Shown: in pieces, positions 42,235 through 54,740 of the stretch
How the letters are laid out: each line of letters opens with the position of its first letter
Numbering within the stretch: position 1 is the stretch's first letter
From: Trachythela sp. YZ-2020
Taxonomy: Eukaryota > Cnidaria > Anthozoa > Malacalcyonacea > Clavulariidae
DNA: 64,000 nucleotides
Direction of reading: 5' to 3'
NCBI GenBank assembly: GCA_016169945.1
Contig: JADLSH010000162.1
Coordinates: 1,178,001 to 1,242,000, forward strand
Made by a program: the position numbers and the translations under genes
Notes under the pieces: generated by a model
What the model saw: only the letters and a program-made list of their open reading frames with translations
What the model was told of the DNA's origin: nothing
Databases searched by the model: none

Positions 42235-43265
42235 TGAATAAGCCACCCTCATTTCTAATAAGCCCCCTCTTTCAATATGCCCCCCTCTCCAAATATCCCA
42301 ATAAGCTCCAAAAAGCTCCCTTTCACAATAAGCCCCTCTCCAATAATCCCCCTTTTTAATAAGCTTTTCTCCCCAATAACCCCCTCTCCAATAACCTCCT
42401 CTCAAATAACCCCCTCTCCAATAATCTCTCCCCTCCAATAACCCCCCTCCAATAACCCCCCTCTCCAATAAGCCCCCCCTCTAATAAGCCCCCTCCCCAA
42501 TAACCCCCTCTCCAATAAGCTCCCCTCTCCAATAAGCTCCCTCCAATAACCCCCTCTCTAATAAGCCCCCTCCCCAATAACCCCCTCTCTAATAAGCCCC
42601 TCCCCAATAACCCCTCTCTAATAAGCCCCTCCCCAATAAACCCCTCTCCAATAAGCTCCCCTCTCCAATAAGCTCCCCTCTCCAATAAGCTCCCCTCTCC
42701 AATAAGCTCCCTCTCCAATAAGCTCCCTCTCCAATAAGCCCCCTCTCTAATAAGCCCCCCCTCCCCAATAACCCCTCTCCAATAAGCTCCTCTCCAATAA
42801 CCTCTAATAAGCCCCCTCCCCAAAAACCCCTCTCCAATAAGCTCCCTCTCCAATAAGCTCCCCTCTCCAATAAGCTCCCTCTCCAATAAGCTCCTCTCCA
42901 ATAAGCTCCTCTCCAATAACCCCCTCTCTAATAAGCCCCTCCCCAATAACCCCTCTCTAATAAGCCCCCTCCCCAATAACCCCTCTCTAATAAGCCCCCT
43001 CCCCAATAAACCCCTCTCCAATAAGCTCCCCTCTCCAATAAGCTCCCTCTCCAATAAGCTCCCTCTCCAATAACCCCCCTCTCTAATAAGCCCCCCTCCC
43101 CAATAACCCCCTCTCCAATAAGCCCCCCTCCCCAATAACCCCCTCTCCAATAAGCTCCCCTCTGCTATATTGCTCCTCTCCAAAAGCCCCTTTTCACAAT
43201 ATGCCCTGCTCTCCAAAAACTCCCTGTCATAATATGCCCTCTTTCCAAAAGGCCCCTTTCACAAA
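42235..43265 (-). repeat. CCCCCTCTCCAATAA array, copy 3 (expanded, ~1 kb)
   Basis: About 60 units of 14-17 bp, nearly pure pyrimidine apart from AATAA. It keeps a 286-codon minus-strand frame open (LLERGLIREG), which is repeat-derived, not a gene. It lies in the probable leader intron of RING copy C. Confidence 0.9.
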
Positions 43266-43679
43266 TTTTATTGTTTTTATTTTACCCAACAGCAACAAAT
43301 AACAATAAAAATACCTTGTTTGGTACATTCCAATATAAATCAGATAAAATAAGGAAGGATTATCAAAGACATCAAAGGATCGATGGTTTAAATATTTGAT
43401 GGATTGTAAAAACGTTTCCAGATATTCTCATCTAGTCGGCCCGAAAAATGGCCGCCAGATATATTTTTGGCTTGTTTATTTTTGTATATTTTTGGCCATG
43501 TTTTTTTTGAGAGGGGTAATAGAGAGAGCACAGCCTATACTGTAATATTTTGCAATGCGTGGCTCACACTAATATATTGATCGATTACTGTATATATTTT
43601 TCATCATTGTCTATATGATCACTCCGAGAGTTTACTCGAGAAGAGAGGTTTAATGTACTTAATATCTTTAACATTGCAG

Positions 43680-46257
43680 GTAATTAAGAATGGCAACGGC
43701 AGCAGTAATAGAGCCAGGATTTGATGAAAACCGTTTCGAAAGTCCAGTAAGCGAGAATTTCAAATGTAGTATTTGCTTGAACGTCCTCAATGACCCAAAA
43801 AGTTGTCGAAATAACCAGCATTACTTCTGTTCTGTTTGCATTTGTCAACATCTTAAAAATTATCACACATGCCCCGATTGCAGGGAAGAATTAACACCTG
43901 AAACCTTGGGGACACCTCCGAGAGTGTTGCTGAATTGCATTTCAGAGCTACGTATTAAATGTAATCACATCGAACGAGGGTGTGCTGATCGAGTTCAACT
44001 TGGCAGGCTTCAAAACCATCTTGATGAATGTGGCTTTGCGCCTGTTATATGTGGAAATGACGGCTGTGAGACGGTGATCAACAAAAGAGATAAAATCCAC
44101 CACGAAACCGAACTTTGCGAGTTCCGGAAAGTACAATGTCATAATTGTGGAGAATTGAAAGAGGAAATGTTAAAATTAGGCGAGAAACAAGATAATTTGA
44201 GTAAAACCACAGGAAAAAGTCAAGCAAAGTTAGAAGGAAAGATAGATCAAGTCACGACACGGCTACAGAATATCGAGAAAAATGTTATGAGCAAAGTAAA
44301 TGCTCTTGATATCGCACATCAACGCGAGAATGCGGTTGTCTTTAACGAAATTAGAGAGATCAAAAGTTTTATGAATGATGTGTTGCGAAAACTCAATGAT
44401 ATCAACACTGTTGTCTGCCAAATGCAAGCCGTCGAAAAGAAGTCACAAGAAAATCCAAGAGAAGGTCAGCAAGACTCCAGATCACAGCCAAGCATATCAG
44501 TTGAAAAGGTTGAACATGATCCAGTTTTTCTTCAACAAAACATTAATAACACATCTGCCTCAGATCGTTCCGTAAATAAGGTAAAGTTAGTAACTGGATA
44601 CTCCGGTTGTAACTGGATCAATAAGGGATTACCCTTACTGGATCTCTAGGGAGAACAGTTTAGAACTGATAGAGCTATCCAGTATAAATAAAGTTAGTTT
44701 GGTTTAGGTTTCCTCCTGTAGTAACACTGGATCAATAAGAGATGACCCTTACTGGATCTCTAGGGAGAACAGTTTAGAACTGATAGAGCTATCCAGTATA
44801 AATAAAGTTAGTTTAGTTTAGGTCTCCTCCTGTAGTAACACTGGATCAATAAGAGATGACCCTTACTGGATCTCTAGGGAGAACAGTTTAGAACTGATAG
44901 AGCTATCCAGTATAAATAAAGTTAGTTTGGTTTAGGTTTCCTCCTGTAGTAACACTGGATCAATAAGAGATGACCCTTACTGGATCTCTAGGGAGAACAG
45001 TTTAGAACTGATAGAGCTATCCAGTATAAATAAAGTTAGTTTAGTTTAGGTCTCCTCCTGTAGTAACACTGGATCAATAAGAGATGACCCTTACTGGATC
45101 TCTAGGGAGAACAGTTTAGAACTGATAGAGCTATCCAGTATAAATAAAGTTAGTTTAGTTTAGGTCTCCTCCTGTAGTAACACTGGATCAATAAGAGATG
45201 ACCTTACTGGATCTCTAGGAGAACAGTTTAGAACTGATAGAGCTATCCAGTATAAATAAAGTTAGTTTAGTTTAGGTCTCCTCCTGTAGTAACACTGGAT
45301 CAATAAGAGATGACCCTTACTGGATCTCTAGGGAGAACAGTTTAGAACTGATAGAGCTATCCAGTATAAATAAAGTTAGTTTGGTTTAGGTTTCCTCCTG
45401 TAACACTGGATCAATAAGAGATGACCCTTACTGGATCTCTAGGGAGAACAGTTTAGAACTGATAGAGCTATCCAGTATAAATAAAGTTAGTTTAGTTTAG
45501 GTTTCCTCCTGTAGTAACACTGGATCAATAAGAGATGACCCTTACAGGACCTCTAAGGAGAATAGTTTAGAACTGTCGATAGAGCTATCCAGTATAAATA
45601 AAGTTAGTTTCGTTTAGGTCTCCTCCTGTAGTAACACTGGATCAATAAGAGATGACCCTTACTGGACCTCTAGGGAGAACAGTTTAGAACTGATAGAGCT
45701 ATCCAGTATAAATAAAGTTAGTTTGGTTTAGGTTTCCTCCTGTAGTAACACTGGATCAATAAGAGATGACCCTTACTGGATCTCTAGGGAGAACAGTTTA
45801 GAACTGATAGAGCTATCCAGTATAAATAAAGTTAGTTTAGTTTAGGTTTCCTCCTGTAGTAACACTGGATCAATAAGAGATGACCCTTACAGGACCTCTA
45901 AGGAGAATAGTTTAGAACTGTCGATAGAGCTATCCAGTATAAATAAAGTTAGTTTCGTTTAGGTCTCCTCCTGTAGTAACACTGGATCAATAAGAGATGA
46001 TCTTTACTGGACCTCTAGGAAATACAGTTTAGAACTGATGGAGCTATCTATTATAAATATTGTTACTTGTTTATTTGTTTATAACTCTATTTGCTCTTCA
46101 GGTTAAATTTCTACGTGAAAATTCTACGCCGACTTCACCAAAGCACTCCGACGAATACCTCTCCTCATCTCCACGTAAACAAGGGCTAAAAACCAACCCT
46201 ACTGGTAGGGCTAGACCTTTATGTAGGGCTCATGTAAACAGAGCTTTAATGTGTTGA
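43680..46257 (+). pseudogene. RING copy C: RING exon with truncated coil exon
   Basis: RING exon 43680-44580 (ATG 43690, 297 codons) keeps all RING Cys/His. It has C where copies A and B have G52 (VCICQHL), and a 14-residue insertion in the coiled coil (SKTTGKSQAKLEGK). Donor AATAAG|GTAAAG. After a 1.5-kb satellite intron, the coil exon starts at 46102 (VKFLRENSTPTSPKHSDEY) but about 55 bases in it runs into unrelated repeat sequence and stops at 46257. The predicted product is 348 aa without CAP-Gly. It may still be a functional RING-coil protein. Confidence 0.65.
44588..46068 (+). repeat. 114-bp satellite array 12 (+), about 13 units
   Basis: Fills the intron 44581-46101. A two-to-three-unit higher-order pattern is visible (alternating GTTTGGTTTAGGTTTCC and GTTTAGTTTAGGTCTCC; GTCGATAGAGC in two spaced units). 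Confidence 0.9.
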
Positions 46258-46459
46258 CAAGGGCTGTAATAATAAGCTAATTCATAATGTCAAATGCACA
46301 TCCAAATGACGCATTTTTTTATAGATGGAATATCGGAAGCCACAACGCAACAGCCACCAGCAAAGGGTTCGTTGTATCGTGAGCTCATCACACATCAAGT
46401 AAGAGAAACACAACCGAATTTCTTTATGAACAAGCCTCATATGAACAGGCCCTAAACAG

Positions 46460-46750
46460 GTGGCAGATGCGGTTAGCGCGCTGCCCCTTACCTCGGAGTT
46501 AAGCGGGCTATACAGCAGGTCGAGGGCAGGGATTTACTTAGGTTGGGTAACGTTCTTGTGCTTGATAAACTCGTGTAAGTTGAGATTGGTTGGTTCTTTC
46601 CTGTGCTTCGAGGGTTTTTCTCCGGGTACTCCGGTTTTCCTCCCTCACTAAAACTAACCCTTAGGCATTAACCCTCGGAACCTTTGTCAATTGGGCTGCA
46701 AAACCTGTTAAGGCTTTCCGTCCATCTCAGAGTGGTGAACACAATAAACT
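46460..46750 (+). mobile_element. tRNA-derived SINE-like repeat, second copy
   Basis: Homologue of 15249-15555 in the duplicated block, slightly shorter (the region around 46670 lacks one AACTAACTAACC stretch). Confidence 0.5.
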
Positions 46751-46862
46751 AAAGTCTCGTTTTCATATGTCGCCGATGGTCGGCGATGCTTTCACAGTGC
46801 TATTGTCTCCCGTCAACGATCACTAACAACGGTCCACAAGTGCATCACCGACCATCGGCGAC

Positions 46863-47842
46863 GCAATTTTCCCTTTCGTAAACGGTCGTTGCCACCAGTG
46901 ACGGTCGATGCCACCATTTCATGAAACTTGATGCTTACGAAATATCAGGTTAAGCGTTTGCAAATTTCTCTATCTGTACTTTGAACTTCCCCAAGTCTAT
47001 TCATAATCTCAGGCTATTATAAAACAAGAACACAGCAAATACTCTATTTTAATACTGTAGAAAACATTAGTGTTGATTGTCGATTTATCGTTTCATGGCT
47101 GTTTACTACTCTCTATTTGTGTTTTAAAGACAGCATTGAGATTATTAAAGCAGAATATAATTTTCATGGCAGTCATTTCTTTCAAATTTGTATAAAACTG
47201 ATATAAAAACCACGTGCGCGAAGCTTGATACTGTTGACAGCTCAGTGACACTGGATAGTATTACAATCTAAAATATTTCGCTTTCCTTAAGGCCGGTTTA
47301 CAGTTCGCGCGAATACGTCGCGCGAACTGGAGAATTATTCGCGCGAATATAGCGAATCGGGTTTACACATTTTAAAATTCGCTCGAAAATTTGCAAACTT
47401 GCAAAAATCCTGGCTCTTGATTGGCTAAACTTTAATTGTTCGCTGGCGACTGGCGAACTTTCGCCAGTCGCTGCGAATCAAGTAGAATGACGAAATTTGC
47501 CATAAATAACCAAATTTGCTCCTTCGCGCGACCAATTCGCGCGAACTGTAAACCGGCCTTTAGATAACTAAATAAATAATAAAAAAAACCCCAGTATTAC
47601 AAAGAAGTAGAAAATATACTTACAGCAACAACTTGATAAAACGCATTCCATCCACTTGCATTCTTCAATGACGTCCTGTTGTTAAGTGAATAAATTTGCA
47701 CAAGCGCGCGTGCCGTAAGATTTGAACACGCGTGGCATGAAAATGTAATTTGCAGACGCGTGACGTGTTCGTATCAAGTTTCATGAAATGGTGGCATCGA
47801 CCGTCACTGGTGGCAACGACCGTTTACGAAAGGGAAAATTGC
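46863..47842. mobile_element. Mutator-like MITE, 980 bp, 70-bp perfect TIRs, 9-bp TSD
   Basis: GCAATTTTCCCTTTCGTAAA and the next 50 bases are exactly repeated, inverted, at the right end. ATCGGCGAC flanks both sides (46854-46862, 47843-47851). The empty site is visible in the older copy at about 15712. Long TIRs with a 9-bp duplication fit the Mutator superfamily. No transposase is encoded. Confidence 0.85.
47290..47559. mobile_element. MITE nested inside the Mutator-like element, 270 bp
   Basis: Inverted ends of about 25 bp (AGGCCGGTTTACAGTTCGCG ...) with TTA on both sides, which fits a PIF/Harbinger-type 3-bp duplication (TWA). The interior is rich in TTCGCGCGAA motifs. Confidence 0.7.
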
Positions 47843-48187
47843 ATCGGCGACATATGAAAACCAAGCTAAACTAAGAACAATGATATATTTTCACAATTTC
47901 GCTTTAGATTCTCCATGGTGACGCCCTTGAAACCCTGACGGGCTCTTCTCGTGCAGAGCTTAGTGAAAGTTCGGGCTCGCAGAGAAAAAGGACAAGGGGA
48001 AATGGCGTAGCTGCAAGAAGGTCTCGTGGTCAAAGAAACAGAACTACCCAAGACAAATCTAGTGCTCGATCTCTTGTAGATCATACTGGAGTTGATGTAG
48101 CGAGAACTGGTGGTGATCAAACTGCTCCCTCAATTCCCAATATTTCTGATCTTCCCGATGAAAGGTAGGGTTGAATTTAAGGTTGCG

Positions 48188-50256
48188 CACTGTTGTTCCT
48201 CCTGTAGTAACACTGGATCAATAAGAGATGACCCTTACTGGACCTCTAGGGAGAACAGTTTAGAAGTGATAGAGCTATCCAGTATAAATAAAGTTAGTTT
48301 AGGTTACCTCCTGTAGCAACACTGGATCAATAAGAGATGACCCTTACTGGACCTCTAGGAAGAACAGTTTAGAACTGATAGAGCTATCCAGTATAAATAT
48401 AGTTAGTTTGGTTTAGGTTTCGTCCTGTAGTAACACTGGATCAATAAGAGATGATCCTTACTGGACCTCTAGGAAGAACAGTTTAGAACTGATAGAGCTA
48501 TCCAGTATAAATAAAGTTAGTTTAGTTTAGGTTTCCTCCTGTAGTAACACTGGATAAATAAGAGATGACCCTTACTGGACCTCTAGGAAGAACAGTTTAG
48601 AACTGATAGAGCTATCCAGTATAAATAAAGTTAGTTTAGTTTAGGTTTCCTCCTGTAGTAATACTGGATCAATAAAAGATTATTCTTACTGGGCCTCTAG
48701 GGAGGACAGTTTAGAACTGATAGAGCTATCCAGTATAAATAAAGTTAGTTTAGTTTAGGTTTCCTCCTGTAGTAACACTGGATCAATAAGAGATGATCCT
48801 TACTGGACCTCTAGGGAGAACAGTTTAGAACTGATAGAGCTATCCAGTATAAATAAAGTTAGTTTAGGTTTCCTCCTGTAGTAACACTGGATCAATAAGA
48901 GATGACGCTTACTGGATCTCTAGAGAGAACAGTTTAGAACTGATACAGCTATCCAGTATAAATAAAGTTAGTTTAGTTTAGGTTTCCTCCTGTAGCAACA
49001 CTGGATCAATAAGAGATGATTCTTACTGGGCCTCTAGGGAGAACAGTTTAGAACTGATAGAGCTATCCAGTATAAATCAAGTTAATTTACTTTAGGTTTC
49101 CTCCTGTAGTAATACTGGATCAATAAAAGATTATTCTTACTGGGCCTCTAGGGAGGACAGTTTAGAACTGGTAGAGCTATCCAGTATAAATCAAGTTAGT
49201 TTAGTTTAGGTTTCCTCCTGTAGTAACACTGGATCAATAAGAGATGACTCTTACTGGACCTCTAGGAAGAACAGTTTAGAACTGATAGAGCTATCCAGTG
49301 TAAATAAAGTTAGTTTAGTTTAAGTTTCCTCCTGTAGTAACACTGGATCAATAAGAGATGACTCTTACTGGACCTCTAGGGAGAACAGTTTAAAATTGAT
49401 AGAGCTATCCAGTATAAATAAAGTTAGTTTAGTTTAGGTTTCCCCCTGTAGTAACACTGGATCAATAAGAGATGATCCTTACTGGACCTCTAGGGAGAAC
49501 AGTTTAAAACTGATAGAGCTATCCAGTATAAATAAAGTTAGTTTAGTTTAGGTTTCCCCCTGTAGTAACACTGGATCAATAAGAGATGATCCTTACTGGA
49601 CCTCTAGGGAGAACAGTTTAAAACTGATAGAGCTATCCAGTATAAATAAAGTTAGTTTAGTTTAGGTTTCCCCTGTAGTAACACTGGATCAATAAGAGAT
49701 GATCCTTACTGGATCTCTAGGGAGAACAGTTTAAAACTGATAGAGCTATCCAGTATAAATAAAGTTAGTTTAGTTTAGGTTTCCCCCTGTAGTAACACTG
49801 GATCAATAAGAGATGATCCTTACTGGATCTCTAGGGAGAACAGTTTAAAACTGATAGAGCTATCCAGTATAAATAAAGTTAGTTTAGTTTAGGTTTCCCC
49901 CTGTAGTAACACTGGATCAATAAGAGATGAACCTTACTGGACCTCTAGGGAGAACAGTTTAAAACTGATAGAGCTATCCAGTATAAATAAAGTTAGTTTA
50001 GTTTAGGTTTCCCCCTGTAGTAACACTGGATCAATAAGAGAGGACTCTTACTGGACCTCTACGAAGAACAGTTTAGAACTGATAGAGCTATCCAGTATAA
50101 ATAAAGTTAGTTTAGTTTAGGTTTCCCCCTGTAGTAACACTGGATCAATAAGAGAGGACTCTTACTGGACCTCTACGAAGAACAGTTTAGAACTGATAGA
50201 GCTATCCAGTATAAATAAAGTTAGTTTAGTATAGGTTTCCTCCTGTAGTAACACTG
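48188..50256 (+). repeat. 114-bp satellite array 13 (+), about 18 units
   Basis: The largest array. It occupies the intron between the exon 6 and exon 7 copies (48165-50336), where Gene 1 itself has about five units. Neighbouring units share private variants (GGTTTCCCCCTG, GAGAGGACTC), indicating recent local expansion. Confidence 0.9.
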
Positions 50257-51162
50257 AAGAAAGAAAAAATACTCTTCAATTTGTCCAAGAAACGTTCCTT
50301 TTAATTTAATTTAATATAAGCAAACTCAATTGACAGGCAAAAGAATGATGTGGTACAAGACTCGATGAGCGTTGATGAATTACAGCAGTTTCTTCAACCT
50401 ATGAGAACTCGACAAGAAAGCAATCCTGACGTAGGTGATGCAGATATCAACGTTGGCACAACTGAAGAAAGAGAATCGTCTCTTTCTGACAGTGAAGGTA
50501 AAGTTCGTTTGAAAGTTCGAAATTTGTTTGGCTACCATGTTACGAAATTCGCAAGTTCGTTGCTAATTTCGGAAAGCGTTCTTAAAATTTTTGTGATATT
50601 TTTTGTAATCTTTCAAGTAATAAAGAATTGTGTTTTTATGTTATAACTGGAACTATAAAAAATCAGAATGCCTAAAGGCCATGTTACGCGGGGCAATTTT
50701 GCTGCAACTTGCAACGCAATTTATGCACAGAGCCATGTTATGTAGAGATGTCGCACAGATAAACAGCGAACATGGCTCGCGTTTCACTTCACCAATATTA
50801 TCATTCTCACTCATTTCTTTGTTGCCTTCTGGGCATGTTTAGCAAGAAAAATATCGGTAAAGTAGATTCATGCTCACAATTTCTCTGCGAATATACTTTT
50901 TACTTAACATCGCTCTGTGTCCGAAATTGCGGAGTCGCAGCAAGAATTGCCCCTGTAACATGGCTTTTATGTTTGATCTGTTCTATTCAGAACATTCCAT
51001 CAGTCTATCTTCTAATGAAGATTTGGAACTTCTCGGCCAATCAAACGGTGAGAACAGTGAGTCACATGTTTAATCTGATACAATATACAACACCTCAGCA
51101 AGATATGTCAGATCAAGACCCTTCGGCGTAGGCAGTCGAATCACGAATCGTGAACAATCCGT

Positions 51163-52015
51163 GGGAGTCGTTAACCTCAAAAAAGGGAAGACTGAATTCA
51201 TCCTGTATGGTACACTGTCCAAAGCCGAGAAAATGGATATTATGATTCGAAACGAACCGGTGAACAAAGTAGAAACGTATCAATACCTCGGAGTGAAAAT
51301 GGATAAATCCTTAACCTATGTTGAGCAAAAAGACAAGATGTATAAAGAAGCTATGAGAAGAGTTAAACTATTATCACGTATACGACGTGACGTTAGCCCA
51401 CTGGTTGCGCAGTCAATTTATAAAACGATGATAGAGCCAATCCTTTTATATTGCAATAATCTGTTCGTCGGTGATTCGGTTAGCTCTATCGAAAGATTTC
51501 AGAAAGTACAAGACAGAGCCTTCAAAATTGCTTATGGCAATAACATCCAAAATAATTGGACAAGGCTGGAGAATATCCGAAATAGAGCTTGTGTAATAGA
51601 CGTGTTTAAATAATTAAATGCTTAAACGGCTTGGCCCCTCAGTGCTATGACGGCTACTTCCAAAAGCTTTCCCATGGAAAAGGCACCCGTGGAGATAACA
51701 ACAAGTTAGAACTGAAATTGCACGGAAACGATTCGCATTTCAAGGAGCAGTCCAATATAATAAACTACCAGACAGTCTAACGAAAGAAGCATCATTACTA
51801 AAATTTAAAGAACAATGTAATCACTATTTTATCTATTCGAAACAAGAAACTTCGTAAATTAAAAACGTTCCACTTTTATATGAAATATTTTGTAAATTAG
51901 AGACTTTTTACCTTTTATCTGTACATAAGTTTATAAGTTAATTAGTCCTTGATTTATAGCAGCTTAGTATAGCTGACCAAGTTAACCTGTTAAAATATAG
52001 TTAATTATTATTATT
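51163..52015 (+). mobile_element. 5'-truncated LINE in the exon 8 copy
   Basis: Encodes about 150 residues of the RT C-terminal region (VETYQYLGVKMDKSLTYVEQ, then KLLSRIRRDVSPLVAQSIYK, then YCNNLFVG). It is followed by more degraded coding sequence and a tail with (ATT)n near 52003-52015. It splits the exon 8 homologue with a small target deletion. Confidence 0.8.
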
Positions 52016-53831
52016 AAGAAGTACTTTTGATCGATCTTCGTGAACCATCGTCAGGACAAGATCGAGAGGGTTTGACAAACGGTCGTCTTGAACAGTCATT
52101 GAATAATCATAGCGAGAGAACCACGGATAGTCATCATGAAGGTACGTAAGATTTCGACGGATTGTCCAGAATATTATTCAATTAGACAAGGCTTCGAGCA
52201 ACAACTTACATGCAAAAACAATACCAGTAGCGCTGTAATATTGTACTTAATTAGCACTTTAAATCAACAGGTACGTCAAGGGCTCGTCGTCAGGTAGCAT
52301 TAGATAATGACAGAGAAGAATCCTCTGGTAATCTCCGTGAACAGTCTTCAACAACTGATCGTCGGAGAGTGTCGGATGGTAGTCGTGAAAACTCATCGAG
52401 CAGTCGTCGGAAACCATCATCTCGTCATCGTCTTGAACAACACCAGTCACTTGAACAGTAGAGGCCTACATTTAAACAATCTAGGCAGTGGATCTCTTAA
52501 AAATAACTTTATTGAGTTTACAAATATTTTTGACAATTGACATGATACCGTTTCGTTTAAAGTTGCTGAATCTCTAAATGACACGCAAACTAATATTTCT
52601 AATAGACAAAACCCGCTCTTACCTAAGATGAGTGGTTTTAAACTTGCGTCACTTAATATAACTAGCTTAGTAAAGCACATTGAGGAGCTTAGAATTTTGC
52701 TAGCCGATAATACAATTGATGTTTTGGCAAGACAAGGCTTGATTCTACGGTTAGTGATAATGAAGTGCATATACATGACTATGAAATCGTTCGTTGTGAT
52801 AGAGATTTTAAATGTAGATTCGGTGGAGGTGTTTGTTTCTATGTTCGCAGTTGCATTAATTTTCCGGTACGCTATGATCTGTCATTTGATCAGTTGGAAA
52901 ATTTGTGCATTTCAATTAATAAACCTAGATCCAAGCCTTTTCCCATAGCGACTATAGGCCACCAAATTCGACCGTAGAAACGTTCAATCATTTTGAAACG
53001 CTTCTAGGTATTCTTGATGACGAAAGTGTTGAGTACTATCTAATGGGTGACTTGAATTGATCGAGGTTACTCATGGATATTACCGAATTATATAATCTTC
53101 ATCAGCTGATAAATGAACCCACTCGAATCACAAATTAATCTTCTACATTGATAGATCATATCTTTACAAACACTCCGGACAAGGTGGTTTGCTCTGGTGT
53201 ATCTCATGTCAGTATAAGCGATCACAGTCTTATTTATGCTTTTCGAAAACTCTCTGTTGGTATACCGACCAGGGGACACTCTACAGTAAACTATAGAAAG
53301 TTTAAAAACTTTGATTCTACCAAATTCCGCGATGATATTAGTCTACAGAACTGGAACCTTATTAATTAATTTGAAAATCCTAATGATATGTGGTATGCTT
53401 GGAAAAACACATTCAATTCTGTTGTAGAAAAGCATGCTCCACTACGTACAAAGCGTGTCAAGACCTCTAAATCGCCTTGGATTTCGTCCCATCTAAAAGA
53501 CGAAATGCACAAAAGGGATATCCAAAAATCAAAGCAATTCATTCTAACGATTCTCAAGATTGGCTTCTTTTTAAGAAAATGCGCAATTCTGTTAATCATA
53601 ATATCATTTGCGCGAAGGAAATCTATTTCAAAAATGCTTTTTGTGAAAATAAAGGCAATCCGAAAAAGATCACATCTAAAAATCGGGAAAGTTCGCACAT
53701 TATTTCATTTCATAAACTTTATTTAAACTGTTAAAAATCCCATCAGCAAAGCTGCTGGTATAAACGGGAGAACAGTGTTTACAATTATCAACGTTACACT
53801 TATTTTATATACAATATAAACATTCATATTC

Positions 53832-54740
53832 TTATGCACTACAAATATGGGACTTATTGTCAAGTTCTAAAAGATGCGAATAGACAGTACGTTTAAATCT
53901 TGAGAAGGATATCATTTCTCTAATGTTTAAAGGTAAAGAGTTCCAGTCTTTTGCACCAGCATACTTGAATGTTGATTGGCCTATTGCACTGTTCACCTTC
54001 GGAAGATCAAGCAGCATCTTATCCCTCAGGTTTCTGTTGTGCATGCAACGTCTGAATTGGAACGTATCTCTCAGTTGGCTAGGGCAGTCCAAGTTATACA
54101 GTATCCTGAAAATACTTAGAAAGCGTAAAAATCGTCTCCTGCTATGCAATGTCAGCAACTTCAGTTCGCTGCGCATCTCTTGAGAACATTTTCGCCTGCC
54201 TTGGTGAAGGATAATCCTCAAAGCACGATTCTGCAGTTTCTCGACCCGCCTCGTTTGAATTGTTCCGCACTCATGCCAAACCGTTGAACTATAGTCCAAA
54301 ATGGGTAGTATAGTTTGTTTGTAGATACGGAGTAAAATTACGCAAGGTAAAAATGACGATATGCGATTGAGTAAGCCAAGTTTTGGATACAAGCGTTGAC
54401 ATATTCTGCTAACATGCTGTTCCCATGACAGAATATTGCTTATTCGAACACCGAGATAGTCAAATGTAGTGACCACATCAAGGATCTCATTGTCCAGATA
54501 TATTTCAATATCATTCGCCCTTTTCAGTGCTTGGCGTGATCCAATTACCATAGATTTTGTCTTTTTGACATTTGGAATCATTCTGTTGTCTGCCAACCAT
54601 TGGTCCACTCGTTTGAGATCTTTATTCATTTGCGACTGAGCTACATCAAGATTAGGATGTGAACAATGGGTTTCAATATCGTCCGCATAAAGAGATGGAC
54701 TTGAAGAGAGGAAGCTGTAGACTATTGGATTGAAAAGCAA
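53832..54740 (-). pseudogene. LINE reverse transcriptase C-terminal part
   Basis: 302 codons overlapping the previous frame by about 19 bases. It carries the catalytic SLYADDIETHC box, TKSMVIGS, TTFDYLGVRISNILSWEQHV, the thumb region and VEKLQNRALRIILHQ, ending IREMISFSRFKRTVYSHL. It has no start of its own and is the continuation of 54722-56806 after the frameshift. Confidence 0.8.

Larger units (their letters stand above)
39696..43679. other. Intergenic region and leader of RING copy C
   Basis: Homologous to 24463-27215 but more diverged. Holds a short 28-bp minisatellite (40120-40215), a 405-bp hAT-like MITE (40715-41119), a foldback fragment (about 41240-41375), a leader exon with donor GATCG|GTAAGTTT near 41694, and the longest pyrimidine-rich array. 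Confidence 0.55.
46753..47867. mobile_element. MITE (copy of 15561-15732) carrying nested insertions
   Basis: The outer inverted repeats match 15561-15732. The right arm is split by the element at 46863-47842. Confidence 0.75.
46325..52440 (+). pseudogene. Second, decayed copy of Gene 1 middle exons (5-9)
   Basis: Exon equivalents: 46325-46398 (exon 5), 47908-48164 (exon 6, +6 bp), 50337-50497 (exon 7), 50991-about 51162 plus about 52016-52144 (exon 8, split by a LINE), and 52271-about 52440 (start of exon 9, cut by a second LINE). The splice signals remain. Exon 8 has lost the poly-Asp run and has an in-frame TAG (CCTTCGGCGTAG, about 51120-51131), and exon 9 is broken, so no full product is possible. 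Exons 1-4 of Gene 1 are not present here. Confidence 0.75.

Noticed and set aside
42356..43216. Long minus-strand frame coding LLERGLLGRG-type repeats
   Set aside because: It is a translation of the pyrimidine-rich minisatellite. Similar frames appear in all four arrays and have no splice or start support.
44588..46068. Hammerhead ribozyme (retrozyme) in the 114-bp unit
   Set aside because: The unit has CTGATAGA where the CUGANGA core would be needed, and no GAAA/stem arrangement follows, so the catalytic core is absent.
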